Positions 1 through 8,061 of a stretch of DNA of 64,000 nucleotides are shown here, piece after piece. A model generated the notes under the pieces. It was not told the DNA's origin. It worked only from the letters and a program-made list of their open reading frames with translations, and searched no databases. Position 1 is the stretch's first letter. Each line of letters starts with the position of its first letter. The translations under genes were made by a program, and so were the position numbers. The DNA is from DATKUC01 sp964577375 (GTDB lineage Bacteria; Spirochaetota; Spirochaetia; DSM-27196; DATKUC01), in the NCBI GenBank assembly GCA_964577375.1, contig CAZNYW010000005.1, positions 1 to 64,000 of the forward strand. The letters are read 5' to 3'.

Positions 1-44
1 GCGCTTCAAAGTACGCCTTCGCGTTCCTTCCCTTCTCTATTAAC

Positions 45-56
45 TGTTAAAGAGCG
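45..56 (-). promoter_or_regulatory. boxA rRNA antitermination element
   Basis: The minus strand reads CGCTCTTTAACA, matching E. coli rrn boxA (TGCTCTTTAACA) at 11 of 12 positions. In RNA this element binds NusB/NusE and loads the antitermination complex on rRNA transcripts (established). Its place downstream of tandem promoters supports the call. Confidence 0.72.
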
Positions 57-149
57 TTGAGATATCACACCCGCAGGCGAGACACTCACAGAGGGGCCAT
101 TGGCACCCCTTATGTTCCGATACTTGGATCGGTATTTGCTAGGACAATC

Positions 150-178
150 TGTTTATCAGAACCAGACTTTTATGTCAA
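150..178 (-). promoter_or_regulatory. sigma70-type promoter P3 of rRNA leader
   Basis: On the minus strand a perfect TTGACA (178-173), a 17-nt spacer and TAAACA (155-150). It is the promoter nearest to boxA, about 95 nt upstream of it. The -10 is the weakest of the three. Confidence 0.5.
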
Positions 179-274
179 TCCCTTCAGAAAACATACTTCG
201 GTGCCGAAGGGCAGGCCCGCGCTCTCTGGGAAATCCCCAGGGCGCCCGGTCTCATACCGTGAGACGCGTCAGCA

Positions 275-304
275 ATTATACTTGAATCACAACTCGTGCG
301 TCAA
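275..304 (-). promoter_or_regulatory. sigma70-type promoter P2 of rRNA leader
   Basis: On the minus strand TTGACG (304-299), an 18-nt spacer and a perfect TATAAT (280-275). The downstream discriminator is GC-rich, as is usual for stringently controlled rRNA promoters (established knowledge; regulation here is inferred). Confidence 0.65.
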
Positions 305-490
305 GTGACTTTCTCCGAATTCTTAGCCGTTTCGTCAAAGACGCACAGGAAAGCGAACTCGGACAAGTTGAAGGCGTAAACACTTTGTCTACCCGCGCAA
401 GCGCTTGAACTTGCCGGGATTTGCCTGCCTTTTTCGGCCTTACCAAGCTGTCAACGGCCCACTGGGACTCCACATGCAGGAAACATCCAC

Positions 491-519
491 AGAGTACATG
501 TTAGAACAAACTATGTCAA
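491..519 (-). promoter_or_regulatory. sigma70-type promoter P1 of rRNA leader
   Basis: On the minus strand a perfect -35 TTGACA (519-514) is followed by a 17-nt spacer and -10 TACTCT (496-491). It is the most upstream of three elements in the presumed rRNA leader and lies 31 nt past the stop of the alcohol dehydrogenase gene. Confidence 0.55.
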
Positions 520-549
520 CAGCCGCAGTTCTGCTGGATATTCCGTCTT

Positions 550-1548
550 CTATCCGACCCGAAGCACGGCCGCGCCCTGCACTTCCGACCTTTTGAGCCG
601 CTCCAGAACCTCGTTTGCCTGCTCCAGCCCAAACTCTGTGACTTCGGTGCGCAGGCCCGCCCGGGCTGCAGCTTCGAAGAACTCGGCGGCATCACGCCTG
701 GTCGCGTTTGCAACGCTCCTGATCGTTCGCTCGTGATACAGCGCCTCATACGCCAACTCCGGGATCGCGCTCATGTGAACCGCATTGATTGCAACCGTGC
801 CACCCCTGTCCAGAATGGCGAGAGCGTCCGCGACGATGCTTCCCACCGGCGCGAAGGTGACCGCGCACTCCACCGGAAAGGGCGGCTGCTCGCCGGATTC
901 ACCGCACCAGGAAGCGCCCAGCTCTCGAGCGAGCCTGCGATGGCTCTCGCTTCTGCTGTAGACGGCGACGCGGGATCCGTCCGCCACCGCGAGCTGCAGG
1001 GCAATGTGAGCCGATGCCCCAAATCCGAACAGGGCGAGCGTCTTGCCTTTCCGGTAACCGGAGAGCCGAAGCGATCGAAAACCGATAATACCGGCACAGA
1101 GAAGCGGGGCTGCGTGAGCATCGTCGAACTCGGACGGAAGGGGTGTGCCGTAGGCTGCCTCCGCTACCGTGAATTCGGCGTACCCACCGTCGACGTGGAG
1201 TCCGGTGAAACGCGCCCTCTCGCAGAGGTTCTCGTTTCCGCCAAGACAATGTCGACAGCGTCCGCAGCTGCTCGCAAGCCACGGGACACCGATCCTGTCG
1301 CCCACCTTCCAGCCTTCGACGTCCTCGCCGGTTTCGGCAACCCGCCCGACTATCTGATGCCCGATAATTCGCGGCAGCTCTGTCGGCGTGAGCTCGCCCT
1401 CGACAGTATGAAGGTCGGTGTGACACACGCCGCACACGGATACTTCGATCAGCACCTGCCCGTGGCCGGGCGTCGGCCGCTCCACCTCTTCGAGCGCCAG
1501 GGGATGTTCCGAAATGTCGGCACAGCGCTTGAGGAGCATTGCCTTCAT
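550..1548 (-). CDS. zinc-dependent alcohol dehydrogenase family protein
   Basis: Cytoplasmic medium-chain dehydrogenase/reductase of 332 aa, a normal family length. The N-terminal GroES-like domain carries the catalytic-zinc cysteine (CGVCHTD, about residues 39-45) and a GHQ motif at about 63-65 where most relatives have GHE. Four structural-zinc cysteines lie at about 95, 98, 101 and 109. A Rossmann NAD(P)-binding part with GFGASAH follows at about 173. It resembles the zinc-binding alcohol dehydrogenases of the AdhA/AdhP type; substrate cannot be told from sequence. The start overlaps the end of the upstream HAD phosphatase gene by 4 bp (ATGA), so the two are probably translationally coupled within one operon with pgsA. 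Confidence 0.88.
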   Translation of the reverse strand: MKAMLLKRCADISEHPLALEEVERPTPGHGQVLIEVSVCGVCHTDLHTVEGELTPTELPRIIGHQIVGRVAETGEDVEGWKVGDRIGVPWLASSCGRCRHCLGGNENLCERARFTGLHVDGGYAEFTVAEAAYGTPLPSEFDDAHAAPLLCAGIIGFRSLRLSGYRKGKTLALFGFGASAHIALQLAVADGSRVAVYSRSESHRRLARELGASWCGESGEQPPFPVECAVTFAPVGSIVADALAILDRGGTVAINAVHMSAIPELAYEALYHERTIRSVANATRRDAAEFFEAAARAGLRTEVTEFGLEQANEVLERLKRSEVQGAAVLRVG

Positions 1549-2360
1549 GCCTTCCGCACCTCCCGGCCCCGTCGGTATCGCAGCAGGATGTCTGCAATTT
1601 CAGCGAACCCGTCGCCATGGGATTTGGAGGCAACGAACGCGGGCGTCGAATTGAGCGCCGGGATGAAGGGTTCGATATTCGCTACCGCGCAGGATGTCTG
1701 GAAAAAACCGAACATCGATTCGTCGTTCGGTGAGTCGCCGGCAAACAGGACACGTCTGTTCTGTTCGGAAAGATTGAGATCGATGTTCAACCTGTGGTGG
1801 AAATAGTACCTCGTCATTGCAAGCTTATCGTACTCGCCAAACCACGCATTCACGTGGATCGAGCTGATCCTGGCCGTCGCGCCTTCGCTTTCGAAAATGC
1901 GTTTGATTCGATCGGCCTCCTCGAGTTCAAGATAGGGAGGCTCCTCGCGGAAGTCCACCGCTACGTCGAATAGCCGACTGAATTGATCCTTGGCAGGACG
2001 GGTTCCGGGCACTTGCCGATACACCGCCTCCGCAATCTCGCGCAAACGCTCCGATGAACTGCCGCGATCGACGGAAGGGTGGAAGAGCTGTTTGAGCTTT
2101 CCCTCTTCCAGATAGAATACCAGCGCCCCGTTCTCACCGACCACCGCATCAACTGGCCACTGCCGCGCGATGAGATCGCACCATCCGGCGGGACGGCCGG
2201 TTACCGGTATGACCCTGATACCCGCGTCGTGCAGGCGCCACAATGCGCAGTAGGCCGAGCAGGATACCCTCCCGTCGGCAGTCAGAGTGTCGTCTATATC
2301 GGTGAGTACAAAGTCAACCTGGGAAAGTGACTCCGGGGCAGCCTCATCGATTCGTTTCAT
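1545..2360 (-). CDS. HAD-superfamily hydrolase, Cof/IIB-like phosphatase
   Basis: 271-aa soluble phosphatase. Motif I is DIDDTLT at residues 21-27 (nucleophile D21, general acid D23); the C-terminal motif GDSPND supplies the Mg-binding aspartates. A cap of about 100 residues sits between the motifs, as in type IIB HAD enzymes that act on sugar or polyol phosphates. The sequence around VIPVTGRPAGWCDLIARQWP resembles the family element where the phosphate-binding Thr lies. It overlaps pgsA upstream and the alcohol dehydrogenase downstream by 4 bp each (ATGA), so the three form a tightly coupled minus-strand operon. The substrate is unknown. Confidence 0.85.
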   Translation of the reverse strand: MKRIDEAAPESLSQVDFVLTDIDDTLTADGRVSCSAYCALWRLHDAGIRVIPVTGRPAGWCDLIARQWPVDAVVGENGALVFYLEEGKLKQLFHPSVDRGSSSERLREIAEAVYRQVPGTRPAKDQFSRLFDVAVDFREEPPYLELEEADRIKRIFESEGATARISSIHVNAWFGEYDKLAMTRYYFHHRLNIDLNLSEQNRRVLFAGDSPNDESMFGFFQTSCAVANIEPFIPALNSTPAFVASKSHGDGFAEIADILLRYRRGREVRKA

Positions 2361-2959
2361 TCGGACGTGGAATCTTGGCCACCCTCGCGTCTGAATCGAC
2401 GGTAGACTGCGAGGTAGTCACCCATGGATATCAGCGCGAACAGCACGGCGATTCCAAAAATTATCAACATGATTATGTGAAAGGGGCGCGCCGCCTGCTG
2501 CCAGAAGCCGAAACGCTGCATTGTCAGTATGAACAGGCCCGCTCCGCCGGAAAAGGAATAGGCCATCGCCTTGGTCTTTCCGCCCCGCCGCGCAGCGAGC
2601 GCAACTCCGACTTTCAAAAACAGCATACGCAGAAAGCTGATCGAGAACTCGCGGTACATGATTATCACGAACATCCATACGGGCATCAATCCGGTACCGG
2701 CGAAGCAGACGAAATAGGTGAGGCGGCTCATTATGTCGGCGAAAGGGTCGAGTACCTTTCCGAAATCGGTGACCTGATTTCGCGAACGCGCGTACCTGCC
2801 GTCTAGAACATCGGTTATTTCTATTGCCGCAAATACAATCCAGAGCAGAACTGTGAAAGTCCGGGGCAGAACGCCGGTCCATATTGGCAAGTAATAAAAC
2901 AGAAAAAAGAAGGGAGCGAGCATGAGACGCGACGAAGTGAGAATATTCGCGATGTTCAT
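2357..2959 (-). CDS. pgsA: CDP-diacylglycerol--glycerol-3-phosphate 3-phosphatidyltransferase (PgsA-like)
   Basis: 200-aa integral membrane enzyme expected to make phosphatidylglycerol phosphate from CDP-diacylglycerol and glycerol-3-phosphate. The complete CDP-alcohol phosphotransferase motif is present at residues 50-75: D50, D53-G54, A57-R58, G67, D71 and D75 with the canonical spacings. About six hydrophobic segments surround it. The N-terminal NIANILTSSRLMLAP pattern is typical of PgsA. It is the first gene of a coupled operon with the HAD phosphatase and alcohol dehydrogenase. A second enzyme of the superfamily lies divergently 134 bp away, so the exact alcohol acceptor of each copy is an inference. 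Confidence 0.82.
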   Translation of the reverse strand: MNIANILTSSRLMLAPFFFLFYYLPIWTGVLPRTFTVLLWIVFAAIEITDVLDGRYARSRNQVTDFGKVLDPFADIMSRLTYFVCFAGTGLMPVWMFVIIMYREFSISFLRMLFLKVGVALAARRGGKTKAMAYSFSGGAGLFILTMQRFGFWQQAARPFHIIMLIIFGIAVLFALISMGDYLAVYRRFRREGGQDSTSE

Positions 2960-3093
2960 CCCCTCATGCTACGGCCAGCCATAGCTCATGTCAAGCGGCC
3001 GCGCCTCGGTAGGGCAGCGGCGGTTGACAACGGCGACCTCTGGCCGTAGAGTACCGGCGTGACGTCGCGTCTCTTGCCTGTGGAGGCCACCGT

Positions 3094-3933
3094 ATGAGCC
3101 CCGAATCGAAGGAACCGAAGCGCCTCGTGATCAGCATCATCCAGACGGTGCTGCTTTTCTTCGTGCTTCAGGTCGGACTCATCACGCTCGTCGTTGTTCT
3201 CAATCGGATTCCAATCACGTGGGTAATTTCGTTCTTCCCGGTCGCAGTGCTGATGCATGCTCTTCTGCTGGGGCTTCTGCTGGTCCGGCGACAGGACTTC
3301 CGGATACGGGACACGGGAGTGCAGCTGGAACGGATAAACATCCCGAACGTTCTATCGGTTTTCCGTATCAGCGCGACTCCTTCGGTGCTCTACCTTCTGA
3401 TCCTTGCACGCAACTATCCTGTATCGGTTGTGCTGATTATCCTCGTCGCGCTGTCGTTCATCTCGGACTTTTTGGACGGGAAAATTTCGCGCCGTCTCGG
3501 CGAAGTGACGAAGATCGGCAACTACCTCGACAGCGTGAGCGACTATGCGATTCTCATAGTAGTATCGGTGGCGTTCAACTACTTTGGACTGGTACACACC
3601 TGGTTCTTTGTTCTGGTTCTGATAAGGCTGGGATTCCAGTTCGTCGGAATGGGAACCCTTCTGCTCTATCGGGGAAAGGTGAAGACAGGGAGCAATTTCA
3701 TCGGAAAGGCATCGGTTTTCGCAACCATGGTGGTCTATGCGGTGGCGCTCCTCGGACTGGTGACACAGCTCAAGAAACCGGTCGCGGTCACTCTTCCGAT
3801 TCTCGAATACGTCGGCGGGGCAATCCTCCTCGCGTCGCTCACGGAGAAGGCAATCACCATCGGCAGGGAGTTCATGGCAACCGTGCGCGAACGGCGGGAA
3901 CCCTGCGACACCGGTCCGGAGGATCCCGTTTAG
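3094..3933 (+). CDS. CDP-alcohol phosphatidyltransferase family protein
   Basis: 279-aa membrane protein, longer than PgsA because of an N-terminal extension of about 75 residues holding two extra hydrophobic segments (about 13-35 and 43-65). The catalytic motif lies at residues 125-150: D125, D128-G129, S132-R133, G142, D146 and D150. Alanine of the usual AR pair is serine; all catalytic aspartates are kept. GGAGG lies 8 nt upstream of the ATG. It diverges from pgsA across 134 bp and overlaps the convergent WGR gene by 4 bp. The acceptor alcohol (glycerol phosphate, serine, inositol phosphate or other) cannot be decided. Confidence 0.85.
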   Translation: MSPESKEPKRLVISIIQTVLLFFVLQVGLITLVVVLNRIPITWVISFFPVAVLMHALLLGLLLVRRQDFRIRDTGVQLERINIPNVLSVFRISATPSVLYLLILARNYPVSVVLIILVALSFISDFLDGKISRRLGEVTKIGNYLDSVSDYAILIVVSVAFNYFGLVHTWFFVLVLIRLGFQFVGMGTLLLYRGKVKTGSNFIGKASVFATMVVYAVALLGLVTQLKKPVAVTLPILEYVGGAILLASLTEKAITIGREFMATVRERREPCDTGPEDPV

Positions 3934-4232
3934 ATAGAGGAGGCCAGCCTTCCCGAATTGCGGGGAGAACGAAGGTACCGCCTCTCATCCTGTCGAAAGT
4001 AGCTGTACAGTACCTGATAGCCCTCTTTGAATCTGCGGGCGAGCAGTCGCCGGACCTGCTGATCGAATTCAGCCCGGGTTTCCATGATCACGAGGCGCTC
4101 GCGTCCGGTTTCCATGGACGGCCCCCATGAGATCGTCAGTGACCAGGGCGTAAAGAGATTACCCTGACGGTTGTGAATGGTGTAATAGTGCACGCGGTCG
4201 CGCTTTCCGACTCTGTAGAGCGTAATGAACAT
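3930..4232 (-). CDS. small stand-alone WGR-domain protein
   Basis: 100-aa protein that is almost wholly one WGR-like domain. An N-terminal YRVGKRDRVHYYTIHNRQG region precedes the signature SWGPSMETGRE near residues 35-46 and the helical part EFDQQVRRLLARRFKEGY at about 56-73, which matches the usual end of WGR domains (...F...K...GY). WGR domains bind nucleic acid or sit in PARPs and MolR-like regulators (established); here there is no partner domain. Its 3' end overlaps the convergent CDP-alcohol transferase by 4 bp. Role unknown. Confidence 0.68.
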   Translation of the reverse strand: MFITLYRVGKRDRVHYYTIHNRQGNLFTPWSLTISWGPSMETGRERLVIMETRAEFDQQVRRLLARRFKEGYQVLYSYFRQDERRYLRSPRNSGRLASSI

Positions 4233-4300
4233 GGCTCATTCATCTATCGGCATCGATCGGGTGTTCCATGACTCAATGCGGATGACGCCTGTTGCCTGAC

Positions 4301-5137
4301 TCACTGTGGCGTGCCGGTGGCGGAAAGCGTGAGCGTACCGTCGGAGGCGGCCGTGACGGTGTAGGTCTTGAGCGGAAACGGGGTGAAAGGCTCGGTACGT
4401 GCACGCACGCTGCGTATACCGGGAATCACGTCGACATTGGCGAGGAAGGTGCGCGCAACGGCACCGGGGAAGCCGTTTCCCGGCGGAACAACCGGGGCCG
4501 ACGACGAGCTGCCGCCCGGATCCGCATTTCTGTAGGCCAGCGTGCCGCCAAGAAAGAAATAGAACGGATCGAATAGCAGGATGTCTGCGGCCGGTTGAAG
4601 CGTCGACCCCTCAATCTGCCGGAACGCCCGGGACGGTGACAGGCCTGCAGGGCGAAGAATCTCGACCGAAGCCGGCTGACCGCTCTGACCCGTTGAAAGT
4701 ACCCGGAATTGAAGGATTTCTGCACCGGAGTCCGCAATTGTCCACGGTGAGAGGGCGAATGACAGAAGGACCGCGCCGGCCGCTATGATGACCAGCATGG
4801 GAATGCCGAACGAGCGTTTGAAACGGAACATCAGGAAGAACAGGAGCGCGCTCACGCCGAATGTCCAGGGCACGTGAGAGTCGACTATAAGCTCCGGGCC
4901 GGGAACGAAAACGGCACCAAGCGCGAGCAGGCACGCAACGGTGAGTCCGAGGAAGAAAAGCACCCATCCTCGCGAGCGTGCCGCCTCCGAGTATGCCTGC
5001 CAGCGACGCCTCTCGGAAAGTCGATGGCCCGCGCGACGGGATAGCCGGCTGATGCGACTGACCGAGGCACCGGTAAAGAATCCCGACAGAGCCATCCAGA
5101 AAAGAGGCGTCGCGACAAGGTAGTGCCAGTAGCTCAT
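4301..5137 (-). CDS. hypothetical membrane protein
   Basis: 278 aa, not recognised. Three or four hydrophobic segments are visible (about 5-22, 57-77, 88-105 and 111-130) with a very basic loop (RISRLSRRAGHRLSERRR) between the first two. The C-terminal half is non-membrane, rich in Ser, Thr and Pro, and probably lies on the outer face of the membrane. The start overlaps the stop of the M32 carboxypeptidase gene by 4 bp (ATGA), so it is probably co-expressed with it. Codon use matches its neighbours. No function can be assigned. Confidence 0.7.
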   Translation of the reverse strand: MSYWHYLVATPLFWMALSGFFTGASVSRISRLSRRAGHRLSERRRWQAYSEAARSRGWVLFFLGLTVACLLALGAVFVPGPELIVDSHVPWTFGVSALLFFLMFRFKRSFGIPMLVIIAAGAVLLSFALSPWTIADSGAEILQFRVLSTGQSGQPASVEILRPAGLSPSRAFRQIEGSTLQPAADILLFDPFYFFLGGTLAYRNADPGGSSSSAPVVPPGNGFPGAVARTFLANVDVIPGIRSVRARTEPFTPFPLKTYTVTAASDGTLTLSATGTPQ

Positions 5138-6657
5138 ATTCCAGTCAACTTGTAGATCTCACGATACTTGTCCCGCAGGTACCGCAGAAAGTAATCCGCC
5201 TTGAGCTCCTCGCCGGACACCGACCGGACCAGCTCTTCGGCGGTAAGGGAGCTGCCGTGCCTGTGGATGTGCTGACGGAGCCAACCGAGCACCGTCGGAA
5301 GCTCGCCTTTCCCGAGCCGTTCGTCCAGATCCGGAATCTCCATGCGCATGGTGTTCATGAACTGCGCCCCGTAAAGGTTGCCCAGTGCGTAGGTTGGGAA
5401 ATAGCCGATCGATCCGATTGACCAGTGAATATCCTGCAGCACTCCGAGCGCATCGGTCTCGGGCACGATGCCGAGAAGCCGGCGCGATTCTTCCCGCCAC
5501 GCCTCGGGCAGATCCTCCACAGCAAGCTCCCGGTTTACCAGCTTGAGTTCGAGATTGAATCGTAGAATCACGTGCAGGCTGTAGGTTACCTCATCCGCGT
5601 CCACCCGGATGTGCGAGGGCTCGACCCGATTTATCGCACGGTAGAAGGATGGAAGCTCATGCCCGGAAAGCTGGGCGGGGAATGCCTTACGGAGTAGCGG
5701 ATAGAAGTGGGTCCAGAAGGGCATGCTTCGGCCGACGATGTTTTCCCAGGTTCTGGACTGGGACTCGTGAACGCCGAGCGACACGGCGTTTGCGAGAGTC
5801 GATCCGCGGAAGCTCTCGGCAAATCCGAGCTCGTACAGTCCGTGGCCCGCCTCGTGGATGGTGCTGAAAAGACCGCTCTTGAAGTTGTGCGAATCGTAGC
5901 GCGTGGTGAGCCGCACGTCCTGCGCCCCGAGCGTTGACGTAAAGGGGTGTGCCGACCGGTCGAGCCGTCCGCTGCCAGAGTCCCATCCCATCTGTTCGAG
6001 AACAAATCGGCCGAACTCGTCCTGCTTTGGTATCGGAAAGTCTGCCTTGAGGAACTCGTCGTCAACCTGGGCCGCGCCCCTTATTGCGTCGACGAGAGAA
6101 ACCAGCTCCTTCTGCAGATGTGCGAATACCTCGCGTACCTTCGCGGTCCGCATCCAGGGTTCGTAGGAGTCGAGAAGCGCATCGTACCTGTTGTCCTCGT
6201 ACCCGAGGAGCTCGGCAGACTCGATCGTCAGCTCGAGGATCTCTCTCAGTACCGGCGCGAACGCCTTGAAATCCGACCTCTTCCGCGCTTCGACCCAGCG
6301 CGCCTGGGCGACGCTGGTCACCTTCGCGAGCCGAACGACGAGGTCGGTCGGCAGCTTCACCTCCCTGGTGTACTCCCGGTGCATGACGCGCAGCAGCGCA
6401 CGGTCGGCCTCAGGCAGACCCGGGTCCCCTTTGGGGTTGTCCTCGCCGGCACCCAGCCTTGCCAGAAGCTCTCCGATCTCCGGAGAGGTTCGCCGTTCGT
6501 GGACCAAGGCCCGGACGGCCGCGACCTGGTCGGACCGCTCCTCGACTGCATTGTCGGGCATGTAGGTTTCCTGGTCCCAGTCGAGCACGGCGGCGACGTG
6601 CGAAAGTATTTGGATTCCTCTATCCAGAGACTTCAGACGCTGAAGATCCTTTTCCAC
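5134..6657 (-). CDS. M32 family metallocarboxypeptidase (Taq type)
   Basis: 507-aa cytosolic zinc carboxypeptidase that removes C-terminal residues with broad specificity. HEAGH at residues 268-272 supplies two zinc ligands and the catalytic glutamate; HESQ at 297-300 supplies the third ligand (E298). Length and the N-terminal LDWDQETYMP pattern fit the Thermus aquaticus carboxypeptidase family. The start codon is GTG, with AGGAG 7 nt upstream. It lies 37 bp downstream of the kinase gene and overlaps the following membrane-protein gene by 4 bp. Confidence 0.93.
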   Translation of the reverse strand: MEKDLQRLKSLDRGIQILSHVAAVLDWDQETYMPDNAVEERSDQVAAVRALVHERRTSPEIGELLARLGAGEDNPKGDPGLPEADRALLRVMHREYTREVKLPTDLVVRLAKVTSVAQARWVEARKRSDFKAFAPVLREILELTIESAELLGYEDNRYDALLDSYEPWMRTAKVREVFAHLQKELVSLVDAIRGAAQVDDEFLKADFPIPKQDEFGRFVLEQMGWDSGSGRLDRSAHPFTSTLGAQDVRLTTRYDSHNFKSGLFSTIHEAGHGLYELGFAESFRGSTLANAVSLGVHESQSRTWENIVGRSMPFWTHFYPLLRKAFPAQLSGHELPSFYRAINRVEPSHIRVDADEVTYSLHVILRFNLELKLVNRELAVEDLPEAWREESRRLLGIVPETDALGVLQDIHWSIGSIGYFPTYALGNLYGAQFMNTMRMEIPDLDERLGKGELPTVLGWLRQHIHRHGSSLTAEELVRSVSGEELKADYFLRYLRDKYREIYKLTGI

Positions 6658-6694
6658 AACTGGCTCCTGTCAAATTGATCGTTGATAGTCAAAT

Positions 6695-8050
6695 TCAGTA
6701 TGAATAGACGCTTCCGCCTATGAACTCACGAAGCAGAGAATTCCCGGGCACGGCTGACTCCGTAGCCTCTTCGATGTCCGGCACTCCGGCAAGGAGCCCT
6801 CTCACCCTCTCGGCGCGGCCGAGCGCGTCGGTTCGGTCGGGGTCGGTGCTGAGCTCCTCTACGAAGCCGGGAAAGTACCCGACGAGCCGGCGCTTGAGAA
6901 GCGGCAGCTCGGAAGGGAAAAAGCTGTTCACGATCACGTCGGCAAGACGGATCTTGGAAATGATGTAACGAAGCTCGCTCCGCCTTACGAGATACCAGTG
7001 CAGCAGGGTCTGACGCGGTTTGTAGTTGCGGAACTGCTGGTCGCGAACCATCCGGCGCATCATCCGGATGTCGCTCCACTGGATGAAGCGGCGATCATCG
7101 TCCATCACCTGGGCAAGCGTTTCGATATAGACCTTGAACTTCTGCTCACGGGCCACCGCTTCCGTCATCGGCTCATGGAAGCCGTGCAGGCTGTCTATGA
7201 GAATTATGTCTCCGGGAGCGAGAGTCAGGGTGGTCGACACGCCCTCCCTTCGGCCCGTCTTGAAATTGTAATAGGGAATATCAACCGAACGCCCGGCTAC
7301 AAGCTGCTCCAGATGGCTGTTGAGCGTCTCCAGGTCCAGTGCCTGCGGAGTCTCGAAATCGTAGTCTCCGTGAGGATCCCTCGGGTGCTCGTCGAGGTCA
7401 TAGAAGTAGTTGTCCACGTTGAGCGGCACGAAGCGTTTACCGAGAGGGGCGAGCCGCTCGCCGATCTTGATGGTGGTGGTTGTCTTCCCCGACGACGAGG
7501 GGCCGGAGACGATGATAACCCTTATCTCCTCTATGCGCTTGCGTATTTCCTGCTCCACCAGATCGAGCTGCGTGGAATAGAACGATTCCGAGGCAGCCAC
7601 AAGCGCTTCGTATCTGCCGGAAGCGACATAGTCGCGGATCTGCGCAAGGCTGTAGCAGGAGTTGTCGGTAGCCCAGGTCAGTGTTTCCCACAGCTTCTTG
7701 TAGGGGACGTTTTCCGAGGAATAGGTAAGGCTGTCCCGCCCCACCCGCTTCAGGGTGTGCTCGTAGCGGTAGATGATGTAGGCTTTTGCAGTTCGGGCGT
7801 GCCCCTCCTCGATGAGAATCTTCTCGACTGCGTCCTGCACCTCTTCGACCGTTGGATAGGACGCACGGCCGCCGCCCGCCTCCGAGCTCAGCCTGCTCTC
7901 GATAAGGTCGACCACCTTATCGGCGATGCTTTCGGCAATCTCCCTGTTGCGTCCGCCCACGGCCACGGCTGCCCGCAGCACGGCAAAGGCGATCTTCTGC
8001 TTGTCGAACGGCACGACGCGCCCATCGCGCTTGACGATTCTCTCGATCAC
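6695..8050 (-). CDS. ATP-cone plus uridine kinase/phosphoribulokinase-like kinase
   Basis: 451-aa two-part protein. Residues 1-100 read as an ATP-cone (VIKRDGR-type opening IVKRDGRVVPFDKQKI, then a helical bundle ending HARTAKAYIIYRYE), the regulatory nucleotide-binding module known from NrdR and ribonucleotide reductases. Residues 177-400 are a P-loop kinase with GPSSSGKT at 183-190 and the NVDNYFYDLDEHP and IIDSLHG-like strands of the uridine kinase/phosphoribulokinase family. Its likely role is phosphorylation of a nucleoside or related sugar, perhaps controlled by (d)ATP; both points are inference. GTG start with AGGTGG upstream, 11 bp after thrS, so likely one transcript. Confidence 0.85.
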   Translation of the reverse strand: MIERIVKRDGRVVPFDKQKIAFAVLRAAVAVGGRNREIAESIADKVVDLIESRLSSEAGGGRASYPTVEEVQDAVEKILIEEGHARTAKAYIIYRYEHTLKRVGRDSLTYSSENVPYKKLWETLTWATDNSCYSLAQIRDYVASGRYEALVAASESFYSTQLDLVEQEIRKRIEEIRVIIVSGPSSSGKTTTTIKIGERLAPLGKRFVPLNVDNYFYDLDEHPRDPHGDYDFETPQALDLETLNSHLEQLVAGRSVDIPYYNFKTGRREGVSTTLTLAPGDIILIDSLHGFHEPMTEAVAREQKFKVYIETLAQVMDDDRRFIQWSDIRMMRRMVRDQQFRNYKPRQTLLHWYLVRRSELRYIISKIRLADVIVNSFFPSELPLLKRRLVGYFPGFVEELSTDPDRTDALGRAERVRGLLAGVPDIEEATESAVPGNSLLREFIGGSVYSY

Positions 8051-8061
8051 TCTGCGACCAC

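Larger units (their letters stand above)
1..549 (-). promoter_or_regulatory. rRNA operon leader and promoter region (no protein gene)
   Basis: This stretch has no open frame with coding character. Read on the minus strand it contains three promoter-like elements in tandem (491-519, 275-304, 150-178) followed by a boxA antitermination element (45-56). Tandem strong promoters followed by boxA is the architecture of rRNA operon leaders in bacteria (established knowledge). The rRNA genes themselves would lie to the left of base 1, which fits a contig broken near a repeated rRNA operon. The 16S gene is not visible, so the identity is an inference. Confidence 0.7.

Noticed and set aside
1..549. Small open frames at the left edge (57-308 plus, 276-473 minus)
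   Set aside because: They have no ribosome site or coding bias and overlap the tandem promoters of the rRNA leader.
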